NCBI RefSeq assembly: GCF_014650575.1
Contig: NZ_BMVF01000021.1
Span: forward strand, 48,465-112,464
Source: Streptomyces naganishii JCM 4654
Lineage (GTDB): Bacteria; Actinomycetota; Actinomycetes; Streptomycetales; Streptomycetaceae
Reading direction: 5' to 3'
Length of the DNA stretch: 64,000 bases
Position numbers and translations under genes: made by a program. A model generated the notes under the pieces. It was given only the letters and a program-made list of their open reading frames with translations. It was not told where the DNA came from and ran no database searches. Each line of letters begins with the position of its first letter. Within the stretch, counting starts at the first letter, position 1. Shown here in pieces: positions 44,184 to 52,789 of the stretch.

Positions 44184-45020
44184 TCAGACGACCTCGAAGG
44201 CCGCCGGGTCGGGGCCCAGGCGGCGGTCCTCGTTGAGGGCGCTGATCGCCGCGAGGTCCTCGTCGTCCAGGCTGAAGTCGAACACCTCGATGTTCTCCTT
44301 GATCCGGGACGGCGTCACCGACTTCGGGATCACGATGTTGCCGAGCTGGACGTGCCAGCGCAGCACGACCTGGGCCGGGGTGCGGCCGTGCTTCTGTGCG
44401 ATCGCCACGATCGCCGGCACCTCCAGCAGGCCCTTGCCCTGGCCGAGCGGCGACCACGCCTCGGTGGCGATGCCCCGCTCCGCGTGGAACTCGCGGGCCG
44501 CGCGCTGCTGGAGGTGCGGGTGCAGCTCGATCTGGTTGACCGCCGGGATCACCGAGGACTCCTCGATGAGGCGCTCGAGGTGCTCCGGAAGGAAGTTGGA
44601 GACGCCGATGGCCCGGGCCCGGCCGTCCGCGAGCAGCTTCTCGAACGCCTTGTAGCTGTCGGCGTAGGCGCCCTTCGACGGCATGGGCCAGTGGATCAGG
44701 TACAGATCGACGTAGTCCAGGCCGAGCTTGGCCAGCGACGCGTCGAAGGCGCGCAGGGTGGCGTCGTACCCGTGGTCGCCGTTCCAGAGCTTGGTGGTGA
44801 CGAACACGTCCTCGCGGGGCAGACCGGAGGCCGCGACGGCCCGCCCGGTGCCCTCCTCGTTGCCGTAGATCGCCGCTGTGTCGATGCTGCGGTACCCGGC
44901 CTGAAGCGCGGTGGCGACGGCGCGCTCCGCCTCGTCGTCCGGCACCTGCCAGACGCCGAAGCCCAGCTGGGGCATCTCGACGCCGTTGTTCAGGATGATC
45001 GGGGGGACCTTGCTGCTCAC
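44184..45020 (-). CDS. Aldo/keto reductase
   Basis: A 278-residue AKR TIM barrel, GTG start. It has 'VEMPQLGFGVWQVPDDEAER', the catalytic Asp/Tyr stretch 'GYRSIDTAAIYGNEEGTGRA', the Lys in 'VFVTTKLWNGDHG', 'YVDLYLIHWPMP' and 'AIGVSNF'. The C-terminal NADPH-binding block is 'IVIPKSVTPSRIKENIEVFD'. It resembles 2,5-diketo-D-gluconate reductases and reduces carbonyl compounds with NADPH. Confidence 0.9.
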   Translation of the reverse strand: MSSKVPPIILNNGVEMPQLGFGVWQVPDDEAERAVATALQAGYRSIDTAAIYGNEEGTGRAVAASGLPREDVFVTTKLWNGDHGYDATLRAFDASLAKLGLDYVDLYLIHWPMPSKGAYADSYKAFEKLLADGRARAIGVSNFLPEHLERLIEESSVIPAVNQIELHPHLQQRAAREFHAERGIATEAWSPLGQGKGLLEVPAIVAIAQKHGRTPAQVVLRWHVQLGNIVIPKSVTPSRIKENIEVFDFSLDDEDLAAISALNEDRRLGPDPAAFEVV

Positions 45021-45103
45021 GAGCTCTTGATCCTTCGGTTGTCGTCAGGTGGTACGCCCATGGTCAACGATCACGGGGCCCGGCGCATTCCTGACCGGCG
45101 GAA

Positions 45104-46930
45104 TCAGGCCTGGTACAGGGCCTCGACCTCGTTGGCGTAGGCGTTCTCGATGGCCTTGCGCTTCAGCTTCAGCGACGGGGTGAGCAGGCCGTGCTCCTCG
45201 GTGAAGGGCTGGGCGAGGATGCGGAAGGTGCGGATGGACTCGGCCTGCGAGACGAGGGTGTTGGCGGCGACCACCGCGCGCCGCACCTCGGTCTCCAGGT
45301 CGGCGTCGCGCACCAGCTGGGCCGGGGTCAGCCGCGGCTTGCCGCGCATCTGGAGCCAGTGCTCCACGGCCTCCTGGTCCAGGGTGACCAGGGCGGCCAC
45401 GTAGGGGCGGTCGTTGCCGACGACGATGCACTGGGAGACCAGCGGGTGGTCGCGCACCCGCTCCTCCAGCAGGCCGGGCGCCACGCTCTTGCCGCCGGAG
45501 GTCACGAGGATCTCCTTCTTTCGGCCGGTGATCGTGAGGTAGCCGTCCTCGTCGAGGGAGCCGAGGTCGCCGGTGGCCAGCCAGCCGTCGTGCAGGGTCT
45601 GGTCGGTGGCCTTCTGGTTGTTGAGGTAGCCCTGGAAGACGTTGCCGCCGCGCAGCCAGACCTCGCCGTCGTCGGCGATGTGCACGGTGACGCCCGGTAC
45701 CGGCTGGCCGACCGTGCCGTAGCGGGTCCGCTCGGGCGGGTTGGCGGTGGCGGCCGCCGTGGACTCGGTCAGGCCGTAGCCCTCGTAGATCTGCACCCCG
45801 GCGCCCGCGAAGAACAGGCCGAGCCGGCGGTCCATCGCCGAGCCGCCGGACATGGCGTTGCGGATCTTGCCGCCCATCGCGGCGCGCACCTTGGCGTAGA
45901 CGAGCTTGTCGAAGAGCTGGTGCTGCACGCGCAGGGCGGCCGAGGGGCCGGGGCCGATGCCCCACGCCTTGGCCTCGACGGCGTCCGCGTACTTCACCGC
46001 GATCTCGACGGCCTTCTCGAAGGGGCCGTCCTTGCCCTCCTTCTCCGCCTTGCGGCGGGCCGCGTTGAACACCTTCTCGAAGATGTACGGCACGGCGAGG
46101 ATGAACGTCGGCTTGAACGCCTGGAGGTCGGGCAGCAGGGCGGCGGCGTTCAGCTGCGGCTGGTGGCCGAAGCGGACCCGGCCGCGGATCGCGGCCACCT
46201 CCACCATCCGCCCGAAGACGTGCGCGAGCGGCAGGAACAGCAGGGTGGCCGCCTCGTCGCCGCGCTTGGTGTGGAACACCGGCTCCCAGCGCTCGATGAC
46301 GGTGTCCGCCTCGTACATGAAGTTGCCGTGCGACAGGACGCAGCCCTTGGGGCGGCCGGTGGTGCCGGAGGTGTAGATGATCGTCGCCACCGAGTCGGGG
46401 GTGACGGCCTCGCGGTGGCGGTGCACCACGTCGTCGTCGATGTGCGCGCCGGCGTCGTACAGCTCGCGTACGCAGCCGGAGTCCAGCTGCCACAGGCGGC
46501 GCAGCCGCGGCAGCCGGTCGATGACGGTGGCGATCGTCATGGCGTGGTCCTCGTGCTCCACGACCGCCGCGGACACCTCGGCGTCGTACAGCATCCAGAA
46601 GCACTGCTCGGCCGAGGAGGTGGGGTAGACCGGCACCACGTGGGCGCCGATCGTCCACAGCGCGAAGTCGAACAGCGTCCACTCGTAGCGCGTACGGGAC
46701 ATGATCGCGACCCGGTCGCCGAAGCGGATGCCCTGCGCGAGCAGGCCCTTGGCCAGGGCGAGCACCTCGTCGCGGAACTCGGCGGAGGTCACGTCCCGCC
46801 ATTCGCCGGCCTCGTCCTTGCGGCCGAGCGCGATGTGCAGCGGGTCGTCATGGGCATGCTGGAAGACGACGTCGGCCAGTCCGCCCACCGGCGGTGGCAA
46901 CGTCAACGGAGGGCTCGTGTACTCGCGCAA
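45104..46930 (-). CDS. Long-chain fatty acid-CoA ligase (AMP-forming)
   Basis: A 608-residue adenylate-forming enzyme. The P-loop is 'TIIYTSGTTGRPKGCVLSH', followed by 'LLFLPLAHVFGRMVE', 'QIYEGYGLTESTAAATANPP' and 'GWLATGDLGSLDEDGYLTIT', then 'GRKKEILVTSGGKSVAP'. It activates fatty acids to acyl-CoA at the membrane. The frame opens with TTG at 46930 ('REYTSPPLTLPPPVGG'), preceded by GGAGCGGGGT; no ATG or GTG serves better. A perfect palindrome 156 bases upstream may control it. Confidence 0.9.
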   Translation of the reverse strand: MREYTSPPLTLPPPVGGLADVVFQHAHDDPLHIALGRKDEAGEWRDVTSAEFRDEVLALAKGLLAQGIRFGDRVAIMSRTRYEWTLFDFALWTIGAHVVPVYPTSSAEQCFWMLYDAEVSAAVVEHEDHAMTIATVIDRLPRLRRLWQLDSGCVRELYDAGAHIDDDVVHRHREAVTPDSVATIIYTSGTTGRPKGCVLSHGNFMYEADTVIERWEPVFHTKRGDEAATLLFLPLAHVFGRMVEVAAIRGRVRFGHQPQLNAAALLPDLQAFKPTFILAVPYIFEKVFNAARRKAEKEGKDGPFEKAVEIAVKYADAVEAKAWGIGPGPSAALRVQHQLFDKLVYAKVRAAMGGKIRNAMSGGSAMDRRLGLFFAGAGVQIYEGYGLTESTAAATANPPERTRYGTVGQPVPGVTVHIADDGEVWLRGGNVFQGYLNNQKATDQTLHDGWLATGDLGSLDEDGYLTITGRKKEILVTSGGKSVAPGLLEERVRDHPLVSQCIVVGNDRPYVAALVTLDQEAVEHWLQMRGKPRLTPAQLVRDADLETEVRRAVVAANTLVSQAESIRTFRILAQPFTEEHGLLTPSLKLKRKAIENAYANEVEALYQA

Positions 46931-47263
46931 ACCCCGCTCCCGGTCCTTGTGACGCTCCGCACAGCGCCGTGAAAGCTACCCCACCGGGCCGCGGGGCGGG
47001 AGGGGGGCCGAAGGCGAGCAGTGCTCACATAAGCACTGGTCAACGGCAAAAAATACGCTCACAAGGGGTAGGGCCGGACAGAAACCTTACGGTTCCGTAA
47101 GTTTCGGTGCGAGATTCTCCACCGAATCTGTACGACCCGAGCACGGCCCTCCGCCCCCCCGGCCCGGCCCCCGTCACGGTCGGCCGCCGACGTCAGCCGC
47201 GGCGCGCCACGGTCACTTCCGTCAGCGTCCCGGCCCCGGAATCCGTCACTGCCCCACCCGTCC
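46931..47263. other. Intergenic region upstream of acyl-CoA ligase, no intact gene
   Basis: It carries an unusually AT-rich patch around 47020-47110 with AAAAAATAC, a perfect palindrome, and then a frame without start codon leading into the AsnC remnant. I see no RNA gene. Confidence 0.6.
47086..47101. promoter_or_regulatory. CTTACGG-TT-CCGTAAG palindrome, candidate TetR-type operator
   Basis: A perfect 7-bp inverted repeat with a 2-base spacer, 156 bases upstream of the acyl-CoA ligase start. Flanking AAAC and TTTC nearly extend the symmetry. TTAC-N-GTAA-type dyads are common TetR operators of lipid-metabolism genes; the regulator is not in the window. Confidence 0.5.
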
Positions 47264-47659
47264 CGCGCGGAGTCCGCCGTCAAACGCCGGCTGTCCTCCC
47301 TGGTGGCGTCCGGGGCGATCTACATCGACGTCGAGTACGCGCCCGAGATCTTCGGCCACCGCGTCAGCGCCGCTCTGTGGATCACCGCCGCCCCGGCCAC
47401 GCTGCACCGCGTCGGCCAGGCCCTCGCCCGCCACCCCCAGATCGCCCACGCGACCGCCACGGCCGGCCCGTCGAACATCATGGTCACCGCGGTGAGCCGC
47501 AGCACCGCGGACCTGTACGGCTACCTCAGCGGACCGCTCGGGGCGCTGGAGGGCGTGCAGCACGTCGAGGCGACGCCCTACCTGCGCCGCGTCAAGCAGC
47601 TCACCTACGCCCGCGCCCGCCGCGCCGGGCCGCCCTCGGCGCGGGCCGCCAGGTCCTGA
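47264..47659 (+). pseudogene. 5'-truncated Lrp/AsnC-family regulator
   Basis: The frame reads 'RAESAVKRRLSSLVASGAIY' and then 'IDVEYAPEIFGHRVSAALWI', 'MVTAVSRSTADLYGYLSGPL' and 'GVQHVEATPYLRRVKQLTYA'. That is the end of an AsnC HTH recognition helix and the RAM ligand domain. No start codon exists in this frame between the TAG at 47069 and the helix, and the first ~35 residues of the HTH domain are missing. A GTG at 47303 could start a 118-residue RAM-only protein. It overlaps the convergent LysR gene end by 55 bases. Confidence 0.7.
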
Positions 47660-48525
47660 CGGTTCAGGCGCTCCCCGCCCGCCAGGACGGCCGCCGCCAG
47701 CGCGTCCGCCGCGTGCTGCGCCGAGGGCCGGTGCCGGCCGTGCACCAGCACGAAGTCGACCCGTCCCAGCTCCGGCAGACCCGCCCGCTCCGGCACCCGC
47801 ACGAGCCCCGGCGGGATCAGCCCCTGCGAGTGCGCCATCACGCCGAGGCCCGCCCGGGCGGCGGCGATCAGGCCGTTGAGGCTGCCGCTGGTGCAGACCA
47901 CGCGCCAGGGCCGCCCCTGCCGCTCCAGCGCCTCGAAGGCGAGCGCCCTGGTGATGCCCGGCGGCGGATAGACGATCAGCGGCACCGGACGGTCCGGCTC
48001 CAGGCGCAGCCGCTCGGCGCCGATCCACACCAGCCGGTCGCTCCGCACCGGCTCCCCGCCCGGATCCTGCGGGCGCCGCTTGGCCAGCACCAGGTCCAGC
48101 TTCCCCGCGGCCAGCTGCTCGTGCAGCGTGCCCGACAGCTCCACCGTCAGCTCCAGGTCGACCTCGGGATGCTCGTAGCGGAAGCCCTCCAGGATCTCCG
48201 GCAGCCGGGTCAGCACGAAGTCCTCCGACGCGCCGAACCGCAGCCGGCCGCGCACCCGCGTGCCGGTGAAGAACGCGCTCGCCTGCTCGTGCACCTCCAG
48301 GATGCGGCGCGCGAAGCCCAGCATCGCCTCGCCGTCCTCGGTCAGCTCCACCGAGTGCGTGTCCCGCGAGAACAGCAGCCGCCCGGTGGCGTCCTCCAGA
48401 CGGCGCACGTGCTGGCTGACGGTGGACTGGCGCACGCCGAGCAGCCGCGCCGCCCGCGTGAAGCTGAGCGTCCTCGCGACGGCCAGGAAGGTGCGCAACT
48501 GCGCCGGGTCGTACACACTCCTCAC
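47605..48525 (-). CDS. LysR-family regulator
   Basis: A 306-residue LTTR. The N-terminal HTH is 'LRTFLAVARTLSFTRAARLL', then 'VRQSTVSQHVRRLEDATGRL'. The effector domain has 'RGRLRFGASEDFVLTRLPEI', 'LDLVLAKRRPQDPGGEPVRS' and 'ARAGLGVMAHSQGLIPPGLV'. GTG 48525 is chosen because the next GTG (48516) is too near AGGAG. It is divergent from the bile-acid symporter-like gene (124-base gap), the usual arrangement for LysR control of a transporter. Confidence 0.9.
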   Translation of the reverse strand: MRSVYDPAQLRTFLAVARTLSFTRAARLLGVRQSTVSQHVRRLEDATGRLLFSRDTHSVELTEDGEAMLGFARRILEVHEQASAFFTGTRVRGRLRFGASEDFVLTRLPEILEGFRYEHPEVDLELTVELSGTLHEQLAAGKLDLVLAKRRPQDPGGEPVRSDRLVWIGAERLRLEPDRPVPLIVYPPPGITRALAFEALERQGRPWRVVCTSGSLNGLIAAARAGLGVMAHSQGLIPPGLVRVPERAGLPELGRVDFVLVHGRHRPSAQHAADALAAAVLAGGERLNRQDLAARAEGGPARRARA

Positions 48526-48649
48526 CCTAGCCGTCCATCGCGGAACGTGATGACAGTCAGCGCGGTATGACGGATTCCCGGTCAACGGGTGCCGGAGGAC
48601 CATGGACAGGGGACCCGTGACCGCGACGACCACGAGCGAGTGGAGCACC

Positions 48650-49696
48650 GTGAAACGCCTGCGCCGGCCGAGCCGGATGCCGATCGACCCGTACGTCCTG
48701 CTGCTGCTCGCGACGGTGGGCCTCGCCGCGGCCCTGCCCGCCCGCGGCACGGCGGCCCACGTCGTCTCCGGTGCCTCGACGGCCGCGATCGCCTTCCTGT
48801 TCTTCCTCTACGGCGCCCGGCTCTCCACCCGCGAGGCGCTGGACGGCCTCAGGCACTGGCGGCTCCACGGCACCGTCCTGGCCTGCACCTTCCTCGTCTT
48901 CCCGCTGCTGGGGCTGGCCGCCCGGGGTCTGGTCCCGGTCCTGCTCACCCAGCCCCTCTACCAGGGCCTGCTCTTCCTCACCCTGGTCCCCTCCACCATC
49001 CAGTCCTCCATCGCCTTCACCTCCATAGCCCGGGGGAACGTGCCCGCCGCGATCTGCGCCGGCTCCTTCTCCTCCCTCGTCGGCATCGTCCTCACCCCGC
49101 TGCTCGCGGCCGCGCTGCTCGGCGGCAGCGGCGGCGGCTTCTCCGCGCACTCGCTGGTCACGATCGTGCTCCAGCTGCTCGTGCCGTTCCTCGCCGGGCA
49201 GGTGCTGCGCCCCTTCATCGGCCGCTTCGTCGCCCGCCACAAGAAGGTCCTCGGACTGGTCGACCGGGGCTCCATCCTCCTCGTCGTCTACACCGCCTTC
49301 AGCGAGGGCATGGTGCGCGGCATCTGGCACCAGGTCAGCGCCGTACGGCTCGGCGGACTGCTCGTGGTGGAGGCCGCGCTGCTCGCCGTGATGCTGGCGC
49401 TGACCTGGTACGGCGCGCGGGCACTGCGCTTCGGCCGCGAGGACCGCATCGCCATCCAGTTCGCCGGCTCCAAGAAGTCCCTGGCCTCCGGACTGCCGAT
49501 GGCGAGCGTCCTGTTCGGCGCGCACGCCTCGCTGGCCGTGCTGCCGCTGATGCTCTTCCACCAGATGCAGCTCATGGTGTGCGCGGTGATCGCCAAGCGC
49601 CGCGCCCACGACCTCGACCCCGCCCCGGACGTCACCCCGGCGGCCCCGGCCGCACCGTCACGAAACGCGGCCGGTACAGCGACACCTCCCCGCTGA
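48650..49696 (+). CDS. Bile acid:sodium symporter-family transporter (SBF/YfeH-like)
   Basis: A 348-residue integral membrane protein with about ten hydrophobic segments. It has 'AAIAFLFFLYGARLSTREAL', 'VLACTFLVFPLLGLAARGL', 'LTLVPSTIQSSIAFTSIARG', 'PAAICAGSFSSLVGIVLTPL' and 'FAGSKKSLASGLPMASVLFG'. This matches the SBF-like YfeH/bile-acid symporter branch. The substrate is likely an organic anion. GTG 48650 follows GGAG by six bases; an in-frame ATG at 48602 is an alternative. It is probably regulated by the divergent LysR protein. Confidence 0.85.
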   Translation: MKRLRRPSRMPIDPYVLLLLATVGLAAALPARGTAAHVVSGASTAAIAFLFFLYGARLSTREALDGLRHWRLHGTVLACTFLVFPLLGLAARGLVPVLLTQPLYQGLLFLTLVPSTIQSSIAFTSIARGNVPAAICAGSFSSLVGIVLTPLLAAALLGGSGGGFSAHSLVTIVLQLLVPFLAGQVLRPFIGRFVARHKKVLGLVDRGSILLVVYTAFSEGMVRGIWHQVSAVRLGGLLVVEAALLAVMLALTWYGARALRFGREDRIAIQFAGSKKSLASGLPMASVLFGAHASLAVLPLMLFHQMQLMVCAVIAKRRAHDLDPAPDVTPAAPAAPSRNAAGTATPPR

Positions 49697-50846
49697 CAGC
49701 CGCCGGCACGTTCGCGGCGTCCAGCCGGTTGACGTCGTAACTCAGCACCAGCCGCCCCCCGCCCCCGAGGGCGGGATGCACCTGCGGGTTGTACGCGGCC
49801 ACCGCCCCGCCCGGCAGCGGCACCGCGAAGTCCCCGCCCGGCCCGTGCCAGGGCCCCGTCGGGGAGCACGCCCAGTACGAGGTCACGGTGGTCAGCCCCC
49901 TGGCCCCGCCGGCCATGGTGAACAGCAGGTAGGTCCCGCCGTCGCGCACCACGGAGAAGGCGCTCCCCACCCCTCTGGCCCGCCCGTCCCCGAGCACCGG
50001 CCGCAGCGAGCGGGCGCCGGCCACCCAGGCCGAGCCGTCCCAGTACCGCCAGGCCCCCGGATCGGCGAGCCGCCCCCGCTCCACCCGGGCCGCGTAGGCG
50101 TACGACACCGGCCGGCCGACGGCCCGCCGGTCGTCCCCGCCGAAGACGTACGTCCACTCGCCCGCCGCGACCAGCGCCGTCCCGAACAGCACCCGCCGCG
50201 CCGGGTCGGGGACGAGCCGCTGGTCCAGCACCGGCACCACGGACTCCAGCCGCAGCCCGGGCAGCGACAGCGTGGCCACCTCGGTCGCCGACGGCACCCC
50301 GTAGATCCACGGCGGCGCACCGGCCGTACGCACCCACAGCAGCACCCGTACGACGCTCTCGGCCGAGCCGGGGGAGCGGGGCTCCACCCGGGCGGCGACC
50401 GGCCAGCGCCACTGCCCTGGCCCCGGATCCGGGAAGAGCGGCGCGGCGAGCGTGCGGACCAGCCTCCCATCGGCGTCCATGACGACCGCCGAGTTGCGCA
50501 CCAGCGGAGCCGAGGCGTCCCGCCAGGCGGCGGACTCGCCCGAGGGCCCCGGCGGCGCGTGCACCTGCCCCAGATAGGTGTCGGAGAACAGCCACAGCAC
50601 CCGCCCGTCCGGCAGCCGCACCGAGTGGGTCCCGTCGCCCCCGGTCCAGTCGTCGGTGCGGGAGGAGTCGTCACCGTAACGGGCGAAGGCGCCGGTGAGC
50701 GCCGCGTCGGCCGACCAGTGGCCGCCGGTCAGCGCCCGGCACCCCCCGCCTGGCCGCCCCCCGGGCAGCGAGCCGGGCAGCACGGCCGCGAGAACCAGGA
50801 CCAGCAGCAGCCCGCACCCGGCCCCCGTCCGCTGCCGCGCTCGCAC
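49632..50846 (-). CDS. Secreted DUF4185-like beta-propeller protein
   Basis: About 404 residues. An N-terminal hydrophobic signal ('CGLLLVLVLAAVLPGSLPGG') precedes a repeat-rich fold: 'DGTHSVRLPDGRVLWLFSDT', 'NSAVVMDADGRLVRTLAAPL', 'WTYVFGGDDRRAVGRPVSYA', 'VGSAFSVVRDGGTYLLFTMA' and 'YNPQVHPALGGGGRLVLSYD'. The pattern of outward-facing D/G loops and the 'Y-N-P-Q-V-H' motif recall glycosidase-like propellers (DUF4185/DUF5005). The start is uncertain (GTG at 50846 or 50858). Its 3' end overlaps the convergent transporter by 65 bases. Confidence 0.6.
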   Translation of the reverse strand: MRARQRTGAGCGLLLVLVLAAVLPGSLPGGRPGGGCRALTGGHWSADAALTGAFARYGDDSSRTDDWTGGDGTHSVRLPDGRVLWLFSDTYLGQVHAPPGPSGESAAWRDASAPLVRNSAVVMDADGRLVRTLAAPLFPDPGPGQWRWPVAARVEPRSPGSAESVVRVLLWVRTAGAPPWIYGVPSATEVATLSLPGLRLESVVPVLDQRLVPDPARRVLFGTALVAAGEWTYVFGGDDRRAVGRPVSYAYAARVERGRLADPGAWRYWDGSAWVAGARSLRPVLGDGRARGVGSAFSVVRDGGTYLLFTMAGGARGLTTVTSYWACSPTGPWHGPGGDFAVPLPGGAVAAYNPQVHPALGGGGRLVLSYDVNRLDAANVPAAVSGEVSLYRPRFVTVRPGPPG

Positions 50847-50976
50847 GTCCCCGGGCACGCCCAGGCACGCTAGCGCCCGCCCGGCACCGGGTCCATGGGC
50901 GTGCGCGGCGACCCGTTCACGGCCTGTTCGATCCGGATTTCCGGCACGCACGGGTGATGGCGGCTAACGTTCCGTC

Positions 50977-51504
50977 ATGACCGCACCCGACGCACTCGAT
51001 CCCCGGCGCAGCGCCCTCGTCCTGGTCGACCTGATGGACCGCATCGTCGCCCTGCCCCTGGAGCCCCGCAAGGGCACCGACGTCCTGGCCGTGGCGGAGG
51101 ACCTCGCCACCCGGTTCCGGGCGGCCGGGGCCCCCGTCGTACTGATCCGGGTCGAACGGCCCGGCGTCGCCGAGCAGCCGCCGGGCAGCTCCCTGGCCGC
51201 CGGTCTGCGCCACGAGGGCGACCTGGAGATCGTCAAGCGCACGATCGGCGGCTTCCAGGGCACCGGCCTGGACGAGCGCCTGCGGGAGCGGGGCGTGACC
51301 ACGCTGGTCTTCGGCGGCATCGCCACCAACCTGGGCGTGGAGTCCACCGCCCGCGCGGCCGCCGACCTGGGCTACGACCTGATCTTCGCCGAGGACGCGA
51401 TGGCCGCCTTCACCGCCCCCGAGCACGAGGCATCGGTACGGCTGGACTTCCCCCGCCTGGGCACGGTCACCCGGTCGGCAGCCCTGCGCTTCACGGCCAC
51501 CTAG
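50977..51504 (+). CDS. Isochorismatase-superfamily protein lacking the catalytic Cys
   Basis: A 175-residue protein with 'ALVLVDLMDRIVALPL' (the Asp of the usual D-K-C triad), 'LEIVKRTIGGFQGTGL' (the Lys) and 'VFGGIATNLGVESTARAA'. In cysteine hydrolases of this fold the last block carries the nucleophilic Cys where this protein has Gly120. True isochorismatases also have Gly there, so it may still hydrolyse a vinyl ether rather than an amide. The substrate is unknown. Confidence 0.8.
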   Translation: MTAPDALDPRRSALVLVDLMDRIVALPLEPRKGTDVLAVAEDLATRFRAAGAPVVLIRVERPGVAEQPPGSSLAAGLRHEGDLEIVKRTIGGFQGTGLDERLRERGVTTLVFGGIATNLGVESTARAAADLGYDLIFAEDAMAAFTAPEHEASVRLDFPRLGTVTRSAALRFTAT

Positions 51505-51510
51505 GCCCCC

Positions 51511-52404
51511 CTAGGCCGTGCCCTGGGCCGCCGGGGTCCGCAGGGCGAGGCGGTGCTCGCCGGCGTACACGTTCATGGAGTTCCCCCGCAGGAACCCCAC
51601 CAGGGTCAGGCCGGTCTCCGCCGCCAGGTCCACGGCCAGGGACGAGGGGGCCGACACCGCCGCCAGTACGGGGATGCCCGCCATCACGGCCTTCTGGGCG
51701 AGCTCGAAGGAGGCGCGGCCCGAGACCAGCAGGACGGCTCGGGACAGCGGCAGCTCGCCGTTCTGCAGGGCGCGGCCGACCAGTTTGTCGACCGCGTTGT
51801 GCCGGCCCACGTCCTCCCGTATGTCGAGCAGTTCGCCGTCCTCGGAGAACAGGGCGGCCGCGTGCAGGCCGCCGGTGCGGTCGAAGACCCGCTGGGCCGC
51901 GCGCAGCCGGTCGGGCAGGCCGGCCAGCAGGTCCGCCTCGACGCGCACCGGGGGCGTGTCGGAGATGGGCCAGCGGGCCGTGGTACGGACCGCGTCCAGG
52001 CTCGCCTTGCCGCACAGACCGCAGGACGACGTCGTGTAGACGTTCCGCTCCAGGGTGATGTCGGCGACGGCCACGCCCGGCGCGGTCCGCACGTCCACCA
52101 CGTTGTACGTGTTGGAGCCCGCACCGAGCTCCCGGCCTCCCTCGAGAAGGGAGGGGCCCCCACCGGTCGCCCCGGCGCAGTACACGATGTTCTGGAGGTC
52201 GGACGCGGCGGCCAGGACGCCCTCGCTGACGAGGAACCCGGCGGCGAGCGCGAAGTCGTCGCCGGGGGTGCGCATGGTGATGGCGAGCGGCTTGCCGTTG
52301 AGCCGGATCTCCAGCGGCTCCTCGGCCACCAGGGTGTCCGGCCGGGAGGAGACGGCCCCGTCCCTGATGCGGATCACCTTGCGTCGTTCCGTGACTCGTC
52401 CCAT
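51511..52404 (-). CDS. fdhD: FdhD-family sulfurtransferase, formate dehydrogenase accessory
   Basis: A 297-residue FdhD. It has 'EEPLEIRLNGKPLAITMRTP', 'DDFALAAGFLVSEGVL', the sulfur-carrying Cys pair in 'SSCGLCGKASLD', 'DVGRHNAVDKLVG' and 'VLLVSGRASFELAQKAVMAG'. FdhD moves sulfur from IscS to the molybdenum cofactor of formate dehydrogenase. No intact formate dehydrogenase is in the window, but a decayed Fe-S partner gene sits directly upstream on the same strand, stop to start 7 bases apart. Confidence 0.92.
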   Translation of the reverse strand: MGRVTERRKVIRIRDGAVSSRPDTLVAEEPLEIRLNGKPLAITMRTPGDDFALAAGFLVSEGVLAAASDLQNIVYCAGATGGGPSLLEGGRELGAGSNTYNVVDVRTAPGVAVADITLERNVYTTSSCGLCGKASLDAVRTTARWPISDTPPVRVEADLLAGLPDRLRAAQRVFDRTGGLHAAALFSEDGELLDIREDVGRHNAVDKLVGRALQNGELPLSRAVLLVSGRASFELAQKAVMAGIPVLAAVSAPSSLAVDLAAETGLTLVGFLRGNSMNVYAGEHRLALRTPAAQGTA

Positions 52405-52411
52405 GTCCTCA

Positions 52412-52661
52412 TCAGCCCCGGTTCTGTACGTGCTGGCGGCCGAAACGGCCCTTGATGCAGAGGTTGCCGCGGGGTCACCGGGTTGTCGTGCGGGGAGGTG
52501 ACCTCGACGATCTCATTGTCCTGCACGTGCTGGGTGAGATCGCGGCCCACTGCGCGGTGGGCGCAGACCGTGGTGGTGCGGGTCTGCGCCGTCTCGTCCC
52601 AGGTACCCGCCGCGCGGGTGTGGAACTCGGACGTGAGCGTGTCGGACTCGGACGTGAGCCA
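52412..52661 (-). pseudogene. Remnant of formate-dehydrogenase-type Fe-S protein gene
   Basis: Read on the reverse strand: 'WLTSESDTLTSEFHTRAAGT', 'WDETAQTRTTTVC', then 'RDLTQHVQDNEIVEVTSPHD', 'NPVT'; a one-base frameshift follows, and the other frame continues 'RGNLCIKGRFGRQHVQNRG' to a stop 7 bases before fdhD. Intact proteins have C-x-x-C-x-x-x-C at the Fe-S site. Here it is 'CAHRAVGR': two ligand cysteines became arginine through TGC-to-CGC changes. The cluster site is destroyed and the frame broken. The 5' part is not recognisable beyond about 52661. Confidence 0.8.
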
Positions 52662-52789
52662 AGGCGTGGGACCTGACGGAAGCCCACAAGGCGGGTGCCC
52701 GATTCCTGTGGCCTCGCCTGCCGTGCTACCGGTGAGTCACTGATCAGACTGTGAACCCCGCTACCCACGGCAACGAGGGGGACCACCCG

